Source of the DNA: Rhodocyclales bacterium GT-UBC
GTDB taxonomy: Bacteria > Pseudomonadota > Gammaproteobacteria > Burkholderiales > Rhodocyclaceae
Assembly (NCBI GenBank): GCA_003583745.1
Contig: QXPY01000008.1
Location: forward strand, 178,955-242,954
Direction: 5' to 3'
DNA length: 64,000 nt
The notes below the pieces were generated by a model. The model ran no database searches, had not been told where the DNA came from, and saw only the letters and a program-made list of their open reading frames with translations. Positions 8,072-17,954 of this stretch are shown here, in pieces. Position numbers and translations under genes: made by a program. Within the stretch, counting starts at the first letter, position 1; each line of letters opens with the position of its first letter.

Positions 8072-9487
8072 ATGCTCATCCTTCCGCTTCCGGCCCGCCC
8101 CGACTGGAGCCGTCCGCCGCTGGTCACGCTGGCGATCATGCTGCTCTGCCTGATTGCCTTTCTCATGCAAGGGAGCGATCAGCAGCGCTATGCCGAGGCC
8201 TGGCGCTTCTATCAGCAGTCCGGTACGGCAAAAATCGAACTGGCGGCCTACCAAGACGACCTCAAGCGAAACAACAAGCGGCAGCCCGAACTGCAAGGCT
8301 TCGGCGAAAGCCGCACAATCGCCCTCTTTCAGGCCATGGAGGCCGACCGTGATTTCATGCTGCGCCTACGTCGGCAAGAGGTCATCACACCGAGCAACCC
8401 GGAGTTCGAAACCTGGCGCAAGGGACGTGCCCGCTTTGACGCCCTGCGCGCCCGCATCGTCACCGAGAACTACGCATTGAACGGACAGGAGCCCCGCCTG
8501 GCCAGCCTCTTCAGCCACATGTTCCTGCATGGCGACATCATGCACCTGAGCGGAAACATGGCCGTACTCTTCGTTGTCGGCTATACCATCGAATCCGCCC
8601 TCGGTCCGCTCGGATTTCTCGCGCTCTACCTGCTGGGCGGCTTGGGTGCCGCCCTTCCGGATCTGCTGCTGGCCGGCAATCATCGGCTTTCCCTCGGTGC
8701 CTCCGGCGCCATCTCCGCTGTCATGGCTGCCTATCTGGTACTGTTCGGACGTCGGCAGATCAACTTCTTCTACTGGCTGATTTTCTTTTTCGGCACCCTG
8801 CGCGGCCCGGCTCTGGCCATCCTGCCCCTCTGGCTGGGCAACGAACTGCTGCAATACTTCGTGCTCGACAGGGATGGTCACGTCAACTATCTGGCACACT
8901 TTGCCGGACTGCTCAGCGGCGCCGTGCTGATCGGTCTCTATCGCTGGCGGCGCCACGGCAAGAGTGCCGACAGCGTGCACAAACAGGATGCCGATCAAGC
9001 CATAGACAGCATGCGCCGCCAAGCCGAAAAGCTGGTCACCGAGATGCAATTCGGCCACGCTGCGCTGCACTACAAGAAACTGCTCACCGAATATCCGCAA
9101 GCCGATACCGAACTGATCGAAGCCTATTTGCGTATCGCCCGCCTCGCCCGCCAACCGGAATTGCTGGCCGATGCAGAACTACGCCTGCTGATGGCGGGCA
9201 GCGAAGCCACCAACCGCGTCAGCCCGCTACTTCTCGCCGAAACGCTGGCCCACCACCGTCCCAAACTCTCGGCTCGGCGCTGGGACAACCTGCTGCGTCA
9301 CCTGATCGACGGCAAGCAACTCGACTGTGCCGAAGGCATCGTGCTACGCCTGTTGGCCCAGAGCGAGATCGGCCAGAGCACCTTGCAACAAGCCAGCCGT
9401 CTGGCCGAAGCCTTTTTCGCCGCCGGCCAGATCGAGCGCGGCGAACCCCTGCGCCGCTTGCTCGCCAGTCGCGCCACGGCAGCCTGA
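8072..9487 (+). CDS. Rhomboid family intramembrane serine protease with C-terminal helical (TPR-like) tail
   Basis: The 471-residue protein has a first TM helix (about 17-32), a long extramembrane insertion (about 33-140) and a rhomboid core. The core shows HLSGN (His158, Asn162), the catalytic serine in GASGA (Ser211) and the catalytic histidine in LAHFAG (His276). Rhomboids cleave TM substrates inside the membrane. Residues about 310-471 are soluble, helical and repeat-like (YLRIARLARQPELLADAE and similar), consistent with TPR-type repeats. A TATAAT at 8033-8038 may be its -10. It converges on the TPR-like membrane protein gene with a 4-bp gap. Substrates are unknown. Confidence 0.88.
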   Translation: MLILPLPARPDWSRPPLVTLAIMLLCLIAFLMQGSDQQRYAEAWRFYQQSGTAKIELAAYQDDLKRNNKRQPELQGFGESRTIALFQAMEADRDFMLRLRRQEVITPSNPEFETWRKGRARFDALRARIVTENYALNGQEPRLASLFSHMFLHGDIMHLSGNMAVLFVVGYTIESALGPLGFLALYLLGGLGAALPDLLLAGNHRLSLGASGAISAVMAAYLVLFGRRQINFFYWLIFFFGTLRGPALAILPLWLGNELLQYFVLDRDGHVNYLAHFAGLLSGAVLIGLYRWRRHGKSADSVHKQDADQAIDSMRRQAEKLVTEMQFGHAALHYKKLLTEYPQADTELIEAYLRIARLARQPELLADAELRLLMAGSEATNRVSPLLLAETLAHHRPKLSARRWDNLLRHLIDGKQLDCAEGIVLRLLAQSEIGQSTLQQASRLAEAFFAAGQIERGEPLRRLLASRATAA

Positions 9488-9491
9488 CGCG

Positions 9492-10790
9492 TCAGCTATT
9501 AGCCGCCGAGCCCGCAGCGGCCAGTCGGTCGAGCAACTCGCCCAAGCGCGCCGCCTCGGAAGCGGCCGGAGAATCCGGATAATGCTGGCGTACTGCATTC
9601 AGCACCCGGCGGGCCTGGGCTTCATCGCGCTGATGATCGATCAACAGGCGTGCCCCCAGCACGTAGATCGCAGGAATATCGGCATGCCCAGGGAATCGCC
9701 GGTCAAACCCCTTGATCAGACGCGCCGCGCTGGCGAAGCGACGGCTATCCACCAAGTATTCGGCCAGCGGGCGATAACTGCCGGCCGATGGCGGCAGGAA
9801 ATCCGGTGCCTGCCGCCAGATCGTCTCGAGCACTTCGCAGGCCTGCTGTACCCGTCCGGCCCCCATCAGCGCCGCAAACCATTCGCGGGCATGCGCCGCC
9901 ATCGCCACCTCTTGCCCTGGCACGGCCAGCAGCAGGCGATGCAGACGCTGGTTGGCCGCCGGGTCGAGCGGATTTTCCGCCAATTCGCCACGTGCCAGGA
10001 CAATGGCTTCGTCGTAACGCCCCTCTTTCAGCAGGGCGGCACTCTGCGCCGCACGCCGTTTAGCGGGGTCTTCTTGGACGATAACCGAGGACTGGCGTTC
10101 GAAGCCGATATCGACATTAAAACCGAGTGCTTCGTGATATTGATACAGGGCGTATCCCATGAGACGGAACATGACGACGATGAAATACGCTCCGACAAAA
10201 CCAACCACCACGCTGACCAGGGCGGCAGGAATGATCGGCATCAATACCCCAAGAAGCGCGCCGCTACTCGAACTGAGCAGGAGCAGACAGGCGCATAAGC
10301 CAAGGTAGGGCAAGCCAATGCCATGCATCAAGGCCCACAGCCGTGGCGGCGAGATCGACTCGCCGAGGTCATCGGTCATCGCCAGCAGCATGGTATTGGC
10401 CGGCAAAGCGATACTGAACACCACCAGCAGGACCATGGCCACGTGCGGACCGGCGAAATTCCCGGCATAACCGCACAAGGTCAGGCCGATGGCAATCACG
10501 ACAAACTGCTTGTACGGCAGGTATTTACCACCATGTGCCGAGTCGACGAAGGCCAGCTCGTCATCGATGTAACCGCGGGCCGTGCGCTCGAGCACCTTGT
10601 ACCCGTAGCGCAAGGTTCCCACCAGCAACACCGCCGCCAGCACGAGATTTGCCGGCATGAACATGATGCTTGCCAAGCCAGACAACAGGCCAAACGCGAG
10701 ACAAGCCAGCAATGGCTCCATCCCCAGCGGATAAACGAAGAAACTGCCGAAACGGCTCCAGTAAGGCGGTATGGTCTGCTGATCGCTCAT
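9492..10790 (-). CDS. Multi-TM protein with C-terminal TPR-like domain, function unknown
   Basis: I place the start at the ATG at 10790-10788 (MSDQQTIPPYWSRFG). An in-frame ATG at 10823 would add 11 residues. The 432-residue product has an N-terminal half with about seven hydrophobic helices (for example PLLACLAFGLLSGLASIMF and PIIPAALVSVVVGFVGAYF). Its soluble C-terminal half (about 245-432) is rich in Ala/Leu/Arg helices with TPR-like pairs such as LLKEGRYDEAIVLARGEL. No catalytic motif is visible. The tail resembles in style that of the adjacent convergent rhomboid protein, which may hint at related biology, but I cannot show it. The following 293 bp before chaA hold no gene I can support. 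Confidence 0.7.
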   Translation of the reverse strand: MSDQQTIPPYWSRFGSFFVYPLGMEPLLACLAFGLLSGLASIMFMPANLVLAAVLLVGTLRYGYKVLERTARGYIDDELAFVDSAHGGKYLPYKQFVVIAIGLTLCGYAGNFAGPHVAMVLLVVFSIALPANTMLLAMTDDLGESISPPRLWALMHGIGLPYLGLCACLLLLSSSSGALLGVLMPIIPAALVSVVVGFVGAYFIVVMFRLMGYALYQYHEALGFNVDIGFERQSSVIVQEDPAKRRAAQSAALLKEGRYDEAIVLARGELAENPLDPAANQRLHRLLLAVPGQEVAMAAHAREWFAALMGAGRVQQACEVLETIWRQAPDFLPPSAGSYRPLAEYLVDSRRFASAARLIKGFDRRFPGHADIPAIYVLGARLLIDHQRDEAQARRVLNAVRQHYPDSPAASEAARLGELLDRLAAAGSAANS

Positions 10791-11083
10791 GAGGTGTTCG
10801 CTTCTCGAATTAGCCTGGCACACGGGAAAAAATGCATGCCCGGTGAATTTTTCGACATCTTCGCCGATCCCGGCAGATCGTGCATCAATTTACGCCCTCC
10901 CCGACACGCACTTCGAGATCGCAAGAAAACCTTCGACATCGTCGCCGCTTCGACCTCCCCGGAAAGCGCCGGCAGCGGCCAGCCGGCCCGAGCGCGGGAT
11001 CGGCCTGCCGGTGACAATCCGCTACAGCCACCCAGAACGGCATCATTTATCATTGCATCTACATCAGCCATTCCGGAAATCCC

Positions 11084-12172
11084 ATGTTTCGCGCCAATAT
11101 GTTCGGTCTCCCGCTCTGGAGCATCGCCATTCCACTCGCCACCTGTGCCCTGCTCGGCGCCACCTGGGGGCAAAGTGCGAGCTGGGGATTGCTCCTGCTG
11201 ATTGCTGGCGGCCTGATCGCGGCGGTGCTGGTTGCGGTTTACCACGCCGAAGTAGTCGCCCACCGGGTTGGCGAACCGCTGGGCACGCTCGTTCTTGCCC
11301 TGGCCGTCACGGTCATCGAAGTCTCGTTGATCATTTCCATGATGCTGTCCGGTGGCGCCGAAACGCACGCCCTCGCCCGCGACACAGTATTTGCGACCGT
11401 CATGATCATCTGCAACGGCGTCATCGGGCTCTGCCTGCTCGCCGGCGCCATCCGGCACCGCGTCGTCGCCTTTCGCGTCGAAGGAACCAGTTCGGCCCTT
11501 TCGGTCCTGGCTGCCCTCACCACCTTGACGCTAATCCTCCCCGAATTCACCACGACCTCGCCGGGACCGAGCTACGCACCCTCGCAACTGGCCTTCGCCG
11601 GTCTGATGTCGCTCTTGCTCTATTGCGTTTTCGTCTTCGTGCAGACGGTGCGCCACCGTGAATTTTTCCAGCCCCCCGGCGCGCAAGGCGAAGAAGAGCA
11701 TGGTCCGGTCGCGACCAAGGCCGGTGCCGTTATCAGCCTGGGGCTGCTGGTCGCAGCGCTGGTGGCCGTCGTCGGCCTGGCCAAGATGCTGGCCCCGAGC
11801 ATCCAGCGGGCGGTAGAAGCGGCATCGGCGCCGGCCGCCGTGGTCGGTATCGCCATCGCCTTGCTCGTCCTGTTGCCAGAAACCTGGGCCGCTTTGCGAG
11901 CCGCCCTGCGCAACCGCATGCAAACCAGCCTCAATCTGGCGCTGGGTTCGGCACTGGCCACCATCGGCCTGACCATTCCCGCCGTCGGGCTGGTCTCCAT
12001 CCTGCTCGACATCAAGCTGATTCTCGGCCTGCCGGCCAAGGAAATCGTCATGTTGATCCTGACCCTGATGGTCAGCACCATCACCTTGGCGAGTGGGCGA
12101 GCCACGGTATTGCAAGGAGCGGTGCACCTGGTGCTGTTTGCCGCCTTCCTCTTCCTGGCGATTATTCCCTGA
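11084..12172 (+). CDS. chaA: ChaA-type calcium/proton antiporter (CaCA superfamily)
   Basis: The 362-residue integral membrane protein has about eleven TM segments in two related halves split by a charged loop (about 190-210, GAQGEEEHG). Each half carries acidic residues inside helices, GTLVLALAVTVIEVSLI in the first and IALLVLLPETWAALR in the second, as in cation/proton exchangers of the ChaA group. Such proteins extrude Ca2+ or Na+/K+ in exchange for protons at alkaline pH. The specific ion is not decidable from sequence. It lies alone, converging on a small zinc-ribbon gene 2 bp away. Confidence 0.88.
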   Translation: MFRANMFGLPLWSIAIPLATCALLGATWGQSASWGLLLLIAGGLIAAVLVAVYHAEVVAHRVGEPLGTLVLALAVTVIEVSLIISMMLSGGAETHALARDTVFATVMIICNGVIGLCLLAGAIRHRVVAFRVEGTSSALSVLAALTTLTLILPEFTTTSPGPSYAPSQLAFAGLMSLLLYCVFVFVQTVRHREFFQPPGAQGEEEHGPVATKAGAVISLGLLVAALVAVVGLAKMLAPSIQRAVEAASAPAAVVGIAIALLVLLPETWAALRAALRNRMQTSLNLALGSALATIGLTIPAVGLVSILLDIKLILGLPAKEIVMLILTLMVSTITLASGRATVLQGAVHLVLFAAFLFLAIIP

Positions 12173-12174
12173 AA

Positions 12175-12408
12175 TTACTGCGGCGGCTTGGTCAGTTGGC
12201 TCTTGATGATCGGCCCAACCGCATTCCAGGCCAGGGTTCCCCCGCCGATCAACAAGGCGAAGCCGAGAACCAGCTGGATCAGTAGCACGATCAAGTCCGA
12301 CTGCTGCCTGCTCAGCTTGCGCGCCGGGTTGGTGGCGCCACAGCCGGGGCAAGCTTCGGCCGAAATATCGACTGGACGGCCGCATCCGCGGCAAGGTACG
12401 AGCGGCAT
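12175..12408 (-). CDS. Small zinc-ribbon membrane protein
   Basis: The 77-residue product begins [20 protein letters not shown] and carries CRGC and CPGC, the four cysteines of a zinc ribbon, in the first 25 residues. One TM helix follows (about 39-60, [19 protein letters not shown]) and then a short hydrophilic tail. The ATG at 12408-12406 follows GAGGAAAA, a good ribosome site. Longer in-frame extensions lack one. Function is unknown. The arrangement recalls the zinc ribbon of the DUF805 fusion at 6.6-8.0 kb. Confidence 0.75.
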   Translation of the reverse strand: MPLVPCRGCGRPVDISAEACPGCGATNPARKLSRQQSDLIVLLIQLVLGFALLIGGGTLAWNAVGPIIKSQLTKPPQ

Positions 12409-12479
12409 GCTGTTTTCCTCCCTGTGCGGCCGATTATAGGCCGGAGCGGCAAGCCTGGCGCGTGGTAGCATTCGCCGCC

Positions 12480-13424
12480 ATGAATCCGTCCAGCCTGCCC
12501 CCCGCCATCCTGATCATGGGCCCGACCGCATCGGGCAAGACCGCCGCCGCCATGGCGCTGGCCGACCACTTTCCGGTCGAACTGATCAGCGTCGACTCCG
12601 CGCAGGTCTTCCGCGACATGGATGTTGGCACGGCCAAGCCGGACAAGGCGACCCTGGCGCGCTATCCGCATCGGCTGATCGACATCATTTCGCCCGAAGA
12701 AAGCTATTCTGCCGCCCAGTTCCGCCGCGACGCGCTGCTGGCCATGGCAGATATCACGGCCCGGGGCCGGGTTCCGGTATTGGTCGGCGGCACGATGTTG
12801 TATTTCCGTACCCTGCTGCAAGGCATCGCCGAATTGCCGCAAGCCGATGCCGCGCTACGCGCCGAGATCGATGCGGAAGCCGCAGCAGAAGGCTGGCCGG
12901 CCCTCCACGCCAAGCTGGCCAGCCTCGACCCGCTCACCGCATCCCGCCTGCACCCGACCGACGCCCAGCGTCTGCAACGTGCCCTGGAGGTCTGCCGCCT
13001 GACAGGACGACCGATGTCGGCACTGCTGGCAGAAAGCGAACAGGAAAAGCCGCCCTATCATTTTCTGCAGATCGGCTTGTTGCCGAGCGAGCGGGCGATA
13101 CTGCACCAACGCATCGCCCAACGTTTCGATGCCATGTTGCAGGCCGGGCTCGACGAAGAAGTCCGTCACCTGCGCCAGACCTACAACTTGAGTCTAGGAC
13201 TGCCGTCGATGCGCTGCGTCGGCTACCGCCAGGCCTGGGAGGCTCAGGATGGACTGATTGCGCGACAAGAACTGCGCGACCGGGGCATTTTCGCGACACG
13301 ACAACTGGCCAAACGCCAGATTACCTGGCTGACCAACTCCTTCGTGGCGGAACATTTCGACTGCCTGGCCACTGACCTGACGCAGCAGGTCGCAGCCCGC
13401 TGCGCCACCTTCCTCAACCTTTGA
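12480..13424 (+). CDS. miaA: tRNA dimethylallyltransferase MiaA
   Basis: The 314-residue enzyme transfers dimethylallyl from DMAPP to N6 of A37 in tRNAs reading UNN codons. The sequence shows the P-loop GPTASGKT (14-21), [18 protein letters not shown], the [11 protein letters not shown] segment and the C-terminal [13 protein letters not shown] motif, all typical. Length fits the family. I use the ATG at 12480. An upstream GTG at 12462 is possible but adds nothing conserved. The 3' end overlaps the convergent response regulator gene by 11 bp. No hfq follows, unlike the enterobacterial arrangement. Confidence 0.97.
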   Translation: MNPSSLPPAILIMGPTASGKTAAAMALADHFPVELISVDSAQVFRDMDVGTAKPDKATLARYPHRLIDIISPEESYSAAQFRRDALLAMADITARGRVPVLVGGTMLYFRTLLQGIAELPQADAALRAEIDAEAAAEGWPALHAKLASLDPLTASRLHPTDAQRLQRALEVCRLTGRPMSALLAESEQEKPPYHFLQIGLLPSERAILHQRIAQRFDAMLQAGLDEEVRHLRQTYNLSLGLPSMRCVGYRQAWEAQDGLIARQELRDRGIFATRQLAKRQITWLTNSFVAEHFDCLATDLTQQVAARCATFLNL

Positions 13425-14541
13425 GCAAACCGGCCAGGGTTTTGGCAAGCACTTCCAGTTCGCCGACGATAGCGAGGCTCTCGTCCTGCGTACCGACCAT
13501 GCGCTGCATGAAGTCGGTGGCCATGACGGTCAGCAATTCCTCCTGACTCTCGCTCAGACCGAGATGGACGAAGGATTTCATCAGGCTCTCCTGGAAATCG
13601 ATCATTTCCTGGGTGAGCTGGAAACAGTTGCGCCGATAGTTGGCTTGCACCGCATCGAGCGTCGCATGCACTCTCGGTAGTGCCGTCTCGATGGCTATCC
13701 GCCGCCGCTGCGCCAGGAGCTCCAGTTCGATGGCCTTGAGTCGGGCATCCGCCCCTTCGGCCAGCAAGGCGCCGTTGTCGCGAATGCGACCACAGCGTTC
13801 TCCATCGTCGACCGGCATGTTGTTGATCAGCACCGTCACCCGACCATAATTGAAAACGCAGCGCGACTTGAACTGGAAAATGCGGTCGGCGCTACGCACA
13901 TGGTTCAAAACCGAGGTCTCGAGCGGCAGATTGCGCCCGTTCTGGCTGAGGTTGAGGACTTCTTCGCCAACCCTGACCTGTACGGCTGCCTGCAGGTCAT
14001 ACTGCTGCATCGAGTCGATAACTGCCTGCGCCAGTTCCTCGGCGCTATTGCACGCAAAGGATTTGCTGAGAAACTGCAGCACGATGCCCAATTCGCCCAT
14101 GCTGACCATGGCCGACATGGCGGTGCGTTGGGCATAGCCGGCCTGTTCGTGCAAAGCCTGACGGCGAGCGATCAGTTGCCCGGCGATACGCAGCTTGCGC
14201 TGCAACTCCGCAGGATCGAAGGGCTTGGCAATGAAGTCTTCGCCACCGGCATCGTAGCAAACCAGACGCGCCTCGATGTCGTCACTGGCGGACACGAACA
14301 GCACCGGAATATCCTGCGTATCCCAATCGTCCTTGAGCTGACGACAAAGCTGGCAACCATCGATACCGGGAAGCGTCACATCGAGCAGGAAGAGATCGGG
14401 CTTTTGCTCTTGCAGCCGGCCCAGGCAAGCCTCAGCCGAAACGAAGGTTTCGATTTCGAACTCAGCTTGCAGGGCTTCGACATAAATTTCGGTCAAGATC
14501 GGATCGTCATCGACGATGAACAGACGCAAACCGGTACCCAT
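13414..14541 (-). CDS. Response regulator: receiver domain plus uncharacterised C-terminal domain
   Basis: The 375-residue protein has an N-terminal receiver domain with the acidic pocket DDD at 11-13, phosphoacceptor Asp54 in [10 protein letters not shown] and the KPF motif near 107. Residues about 130-375 are not a DNA-binding, GGDEF or HD-GYP domain. They contain a region around [21 protein letters not shown] that looks GAF-like, and a helical C-terminus. This architecture occurs with adaptor-type regulators, but I cannot name the output. No kinase gene is directly adjacent, and the nearest one (16.4-17.8 kb) lacks a receiver. It ends inside the last codons of miaA. Confidence 0.75.
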   Translation of the reverse strand: MGTGLRLFIVDDDPILTEIYVEALQAEFEIETFVSAEACLGRLQEQKPDLFLLDVTLPGIDGCQLCRQLKDDWDTQDIPVLFVSASDDIEARLVCYDAGGEDFIAKPFDPAELQRKLRIAGQLIARRQALHEQAGYAQRTAMSAMVSMGELGIVLQFLSKSFACNSAEELAQAVIDSMQQYDLQAAVQVRVGEEVLNLSQNGRNLPLETSVLNHVRSADRIFQFKSRCVFNYGRVTVLINNMPVDDGERCGRIRDNGALLAEGADARLKAIELELLAQRRRIAIETALPRVHATLDAVQANYRRNCFQLTQEMIDFQESLMKSFVHLGLSESQEELLTVMATDFMQRMVGTQDESLAIVGELEVLAKTLAGLLKG

Positions 14542-14608
14542 GATTTCCCCCTCGCTAATGCCCTGATTGTCTGCCGAATAGGCCGGCCCGACAAGCTTGC
14601 CAGGCGGA

Positions 14609-15274
14609 CTAGTTCTCCCCGTCGAAAGCCTTCAGGCGCGGCTGTTGCGTACAATCGGTACACGCCGCCTCGGCCTCGAACGCTTCGTGGCAGGCCCCCA
14701 GGCCGCGCTGACGCCAACCCGATTTCAGTGCGGCGACCCGAACCAGCACGACGCCCGCCCGCACCATGTCGAGATATTCGGCGACGCTGCGCGAGACATC
14801 GATGATGCGCCGGACATGCTTGCTGTGCATGCGGTCGTTGATCTTGACGATGGCGCAGCGCTCGTTATCCAGGCGCCGAACCGCGACCATGCTGCCCAGC
14901 GGAAAATGATTGCTGGCGGCGGAAAACTCTCGAATATCGAAGCGCTCGCCGGTCGACGTGCGACGCCCGTGAAACCCCATGCCGTAAAAGCTGGCCGAAC
15001 CATGCAGGCCGACCGTATCGCTATCGATTATTTCTGCCGCCACCACTTCCGAAGCGACGGACTGCCGGACCGACGCCTTGCGTGCCTTGTGGCGGAGGGC
15101 TTTACCCGCTTTTTTGTGGGGCGAAGCTTTCGCCGAGCGGGCCGCCACCGGCTTGCCCGATGGCTTCTTGCTCGCCGCCCAGACGGTCGACGAGCCATTG
15201 AGCAACAGCAGGCTGCAGGCCAAGGCCGCAGCCCACCGCCGCAGATCAGACCACGAGGGTCTGCGCTTCGTCAC
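14609..15274 (-). CDS. RlpA-like double-psi beta-barrel protein, exported
   Basis: The 221-residue protein has an N-terminal signal or anchor ([19 protein letters not shown]), a Lys/Arg/Ala-rich linker (about 35-70) and an RlpA-type barrel (about 90-180). The barrel has [33 protein letters not shown] and [19 protein letters not shown]. RlpA proteins act on peptidoglycan, some as lytic transglycosylases. Here the usual AHxTLPxG reads ASNHFPLG, so the conserved histidine is displaced while the Asp of INDR is kept. Enzymatic activity is therefore doubtful. There is no SPOR domain. A short Cys-containing tail is unusual. The gene overlaps the 3' end of purM by 29 bp on the same strand, implying co-transcription. 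Confidence 0.75.
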   Translation of the reverse strand: MTKRRPSWSDLRRWAAALACSLLLLNGSSTVWAASKKPSGKPVAARSAKASPHKKAGKALRHKARKASVRQSVASEVVAAEIIDSDTVGLHGSASFYGMGFHGRRTSTGERFDIREFSAASNHFPLGSMVAVRRLDNERCAIVKINDRMHSKHVRRIIDVSRSVAEYLDMVRAGVVLVRVAALKSGWRQRGLGACHEAFEAEAACTDCTQQPRLKAFDGEN

Positions 15275-16286
15275 CCTGACGCGCCCGGATCTTACCGATG
15301 CGATAAACCGCCTCGCCCTGGGCTTTCAGTTCGGCCATCGCGGCATCGGCATCGGCCGCGGCCACGACGACGACCAGACCAATGCCGCAATTGAAGACGC
15401 GGTGCATTTCGTTTTCGGCCACATTGCCTTCGGCCTGCATCCAGTCGAACAGCTTGGGGCGCGGCCAGGCGGCCTTTTCCAGTTCGGCGACGGTGTTTTC
15501 CGGCAGCACGCGCGGCACGTTTTCGAGCAGGCCGCCCCCGGTGATGTGGGCCATACCCTTGACCGTAACCTTTTCCAGCAAGGCCAGGACTTGCTTGACG
15601 TAGATGCGGGTCGGCGCCATGACGACATCGGCCAGCGTGCGCTCGCCGTCAAACTTGGCGTTCATGTCCGGATTGGAACGCTCGATGATCTTGCGGACCA
15701 GCGAGTAACCGTTCGAGTGCGCCCCCGAGGAAGCCAGGCCGAGCACGACGTCCCCCGGTGCGATGTCCTTGCCGTCGATGGCCTTGGATTTTTCGACCAC
15801 GCCAACCGCAAAGCCGGCCAGGTCGTATTCGCCATCCGGATACATACCCGGCATTTCGGCGGTTTCGCCGCCGATCAGCGCGCAGCCGGCCAGTTCGCAG
15901 CCCTTGGCGATGCCGCCGACGACGGAAGCGGCGGTATCGACATCGAGCTTGCCGCAGGCGAAATAGTCGAGGAAGAACAGCGACTCGGCACCGAGCACCA
16001 GAATGTCATTGACGCTCATCGCCACCAGATCCTGACCGACGGTATCGTGACGATTCAGCTCGAAGGCCAGGCGCAGCTTGGTACCGACGCCGTCCGTCCC
16101 GGACACCAGAACCGGCTCCTTGTAACGCTTGGGCACTTCGAACAGCGCGCCGAAACCACCGATGCCGCCCAGCACGCCTTCGCGCAGGGTCTTCTTGGCG
16201 AGGGGCTTGATACGGTCAACCAGTGCATCGCCCGCGTCGATATCGACGCCGGCATCACGGTAGGAGAGAGAAGTATTCTGGGTCAT
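15246..16286 (-). CDS. purM: Phosphoribosylformylglycinamidine cyclo-ligase (AIR synthetase)
   Basis: PurM converts FGAM to AIR with ATP in purine biosynthesis. The 346-residue product begins [19 protein letters not shown] and contains the characteristic [51 protein letters not shown] and [13 protein letters not shown] motifs. Length is normal. I use the ATG at 16286-16284. An in-frame GTG three codons upstream is possible, and neither has a clear Shine-Dalgarno. The downstream RlpA-like gene overlaps its end. No other pur gene is in the window. Confidence 0.98.
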   Translation of the reverse strand: MTQNTSLSYRDAGVDIDAGDALVDRIKPLAKKTLREGVLGGIGGFGALFEVPKRYKEPVLVSGTDGVGTKLRLAFELNRHDTVGQDLVAMSVNDILVLGAESLFFLDYFACGKLDVDTAASVVGGIAKGCELAGCALIGGETAEMPGMYPDGEYDLAGFAVGVVEKSKAIDGKDIAPGDVVLGLASSGAHSNGYSLVRKIIERSNPDMNAKFDGERTLADVVMAPTRIYVKQVLALLEKVTVKGMAHITGGGLLENVPRVLPENTVAELEKAAWPRPKLFDWMQAEGNVAENEMHRVFNCGIGLVVVVAAADADAAMAELKAQGEAVYRIGKIRARQGDEAQTLVV

Positions 16287-16416
16287 GGTCTGCACGCCGG
16301 ACAGCTGGAAAAGGTCGGATTTTACCCGAAACCGGTCGTCTCCCTAAGCATCCGGCTGTCCAAACCCACTCCCCTGTCGCGTAACGGGCACGCCGCAAGC
16401 CCGCCAGACGGCCATT

Positions 16417-17847
16417 TCAGGCCGTTGTGGCAGCAGGCTGACGCAGTGGAAGCGTGATGCGGAAACGACTGCCTTTTCCTGGCTGACTGAAGGCAGTGAT
16501 CGTTCCGCCATGGATGGAGACGATGGCATAGGCGACCGACAAACCCAGCCCCATCCCTGCTCCCGGCGGCTTCGTGGTGAAGAAGGGGTCGAAGATGCGG
16601 GCAAGATTTTCCGGTGAGATGCCGCGCCCGGTATCGACAATGTCGATCCAGGCCTCGTCGCCATTCAGGCCGATACGGACGCCGATACTCCCCGTCCCTT
16701 CGATCGCCTCGACGGCGTTGGTCAGCAAGTTCTTGAACACCTCGGCCAACTCCGATGGCCGACACTCGACCGGCGGCACGCTGGCATAGACCGGCAACAG
16801 CTTGATCCGTTCGCCCACCATCGGCGCGACGCGCGACAAGGCCGCATCGAGCATGCCGGGCAAAGCCATGCTCTGCGTACCGCTGCCCTGGGCATGGGCG
16901 AGCACGCGCAAACTCGCCACCATGGTGGCCAGGCGACGGGTCCCGTTCAACGACTCGTCGAGCAGATCGACTGCATCGCTCCGCACGAAATCGAGATCGA
17001 TCGCTTTTTTGCAGGCGGCTATCTCGGCCAGAAGAAGGCTGCCGGAGGGCAACTCACGCTCGCCGCGACGATAGATTTCGAGCAAGTCGATCATCCCGCG
17101 CACGTAACGGGCAAGCATTTCCAGATTCGACTGGATGAAGCCGATCGGATTGCTGATCTCGTGCGCCAGCCCGGCCGACAACTGGAAGATGGCGGCCAGC
17201 TTTTCCGCCTGCAGCAAGCGCCCCTGGGTTTCGTCCAGTTTGCGCTCAAGCAGGCGGCGATTGGTTTCGGAGCGGAAACGCTCGGTCACATCGAGAAAAC
17301 TCACTACCCGCTTGACCCCGGCCCACACCGCCGGCTGCGGCTGGGAACGCCATTCGATGACCCGACCGTCAAGACACTCCAGCGTTTCGCGCCAATTGGC
17401 TTCCGGCTCGGCGCAGAGGCGCGCCAGGCTATCCTGGAAGGCCGCCGGGTCGGCCAGTTGGGCCAGGATCGCCGCCATCACGTCCTCGTGCCGCCAGAAA
17501 GCAATGACGTCGTCCGGAATACGGAACAGGTTCACCACCTGCGTGTTGAAACGAATGATGCGATCGCCGGTATCGAGCGCCAGGATGCCTTCGTCGGAAG
17601 ATTCCAGAATGGTGCCCAGCAACTGCAGCAGATTCTCGGTATGCTCCTCCGACTCCAGTCGCTCCGCCGCCTGACGGGCGCTGTCGGCAACGCAAGCCTG
17701 ATGGCGTGCCAGGGTAGCAGCCAGAACCTCTTCGAGCATGGCCGGGGTGACTTCGCCGCCGGCGGAAGCCAGCCAGCGCGCCACGGCTTCCGGACGATCC
17801 GCCGGGTCGCTGAAAGAGCCTTCAATCAATTGGATCAGGTTTGGCAT
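16417..17847 (-). CDS. PAS-containing soluble sensor histidine kinase
   Basis: The 476-residue protein begins MPNLIQLIEGSFSDP after a strong GGAGGGG site. It has a helical N-terminus, a PAS domain (about 75-195, ILALDTGDRIIRFNTQ), a coiled region (RRLLERKLDETQGRLLQAE), a dimerisation/phosphoacceptor domain with the H-box GLAHEISNPIGF and an HATPase domain with NLLTNAVEAI, DTGRGI and GMGLGLSV. No TM helix is evident, so it should sense a cytoplasmic cue. No receiver-only partner is adjacent. The divergent creB gene starts 107 bp away, but creB has its own kinase gene. Signal and partner are unknown. Confidence 0.88.
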   Translation of the reverse strand: MPNLIQLIEGSFSDPADRPEAVARWLASAGGEVTPAMLEEVLAATLARHQACVADSARQAAERLESEEHTENLLQLLGTILESSDEGILALDTGDRIIRFNTQVVNLFRIPDDVIAFWRHEDVMAAILAQLADPAAFQDSLARLCAEPEANWRETLECLDGRVIEWRSQPQPAVWAGVKRVVSFLDVTERFRSETNRRLLERKLDETQGRLLQAEKLAAIFQLSAGLAHEISNPIGFIQSNLEMLARYVRGMIDLLEIYRRGERELPSGSLLLAEIAACKKAIDLDFVRSDAVDLLDESLNGTRRLATMVASLRVLAHAQGSGTQSMALPGMLDAALSRVAPMVGERIKLLPVYASVPPVECRPSELAEVFKNLLTNAVEAIEGTGSIGVRIGLNGDEAWIDIVDTGRGISPENLARIFDPFFTTKPPGAGMGLGLSVAYAIVSIHGGTITAFSQPGKGSRFRITLPLRQPAATTA

Positions 17848-17954
17848 GTCCCCTCCACGGCTGCGTGGAAAGCATAGCACGCGACCACTTGCGAGATGCC
17901 GGTTTAACGCCGGCGGCCAGCAAAGATGGCAAGGGGATGAATTATCATGCCGCC

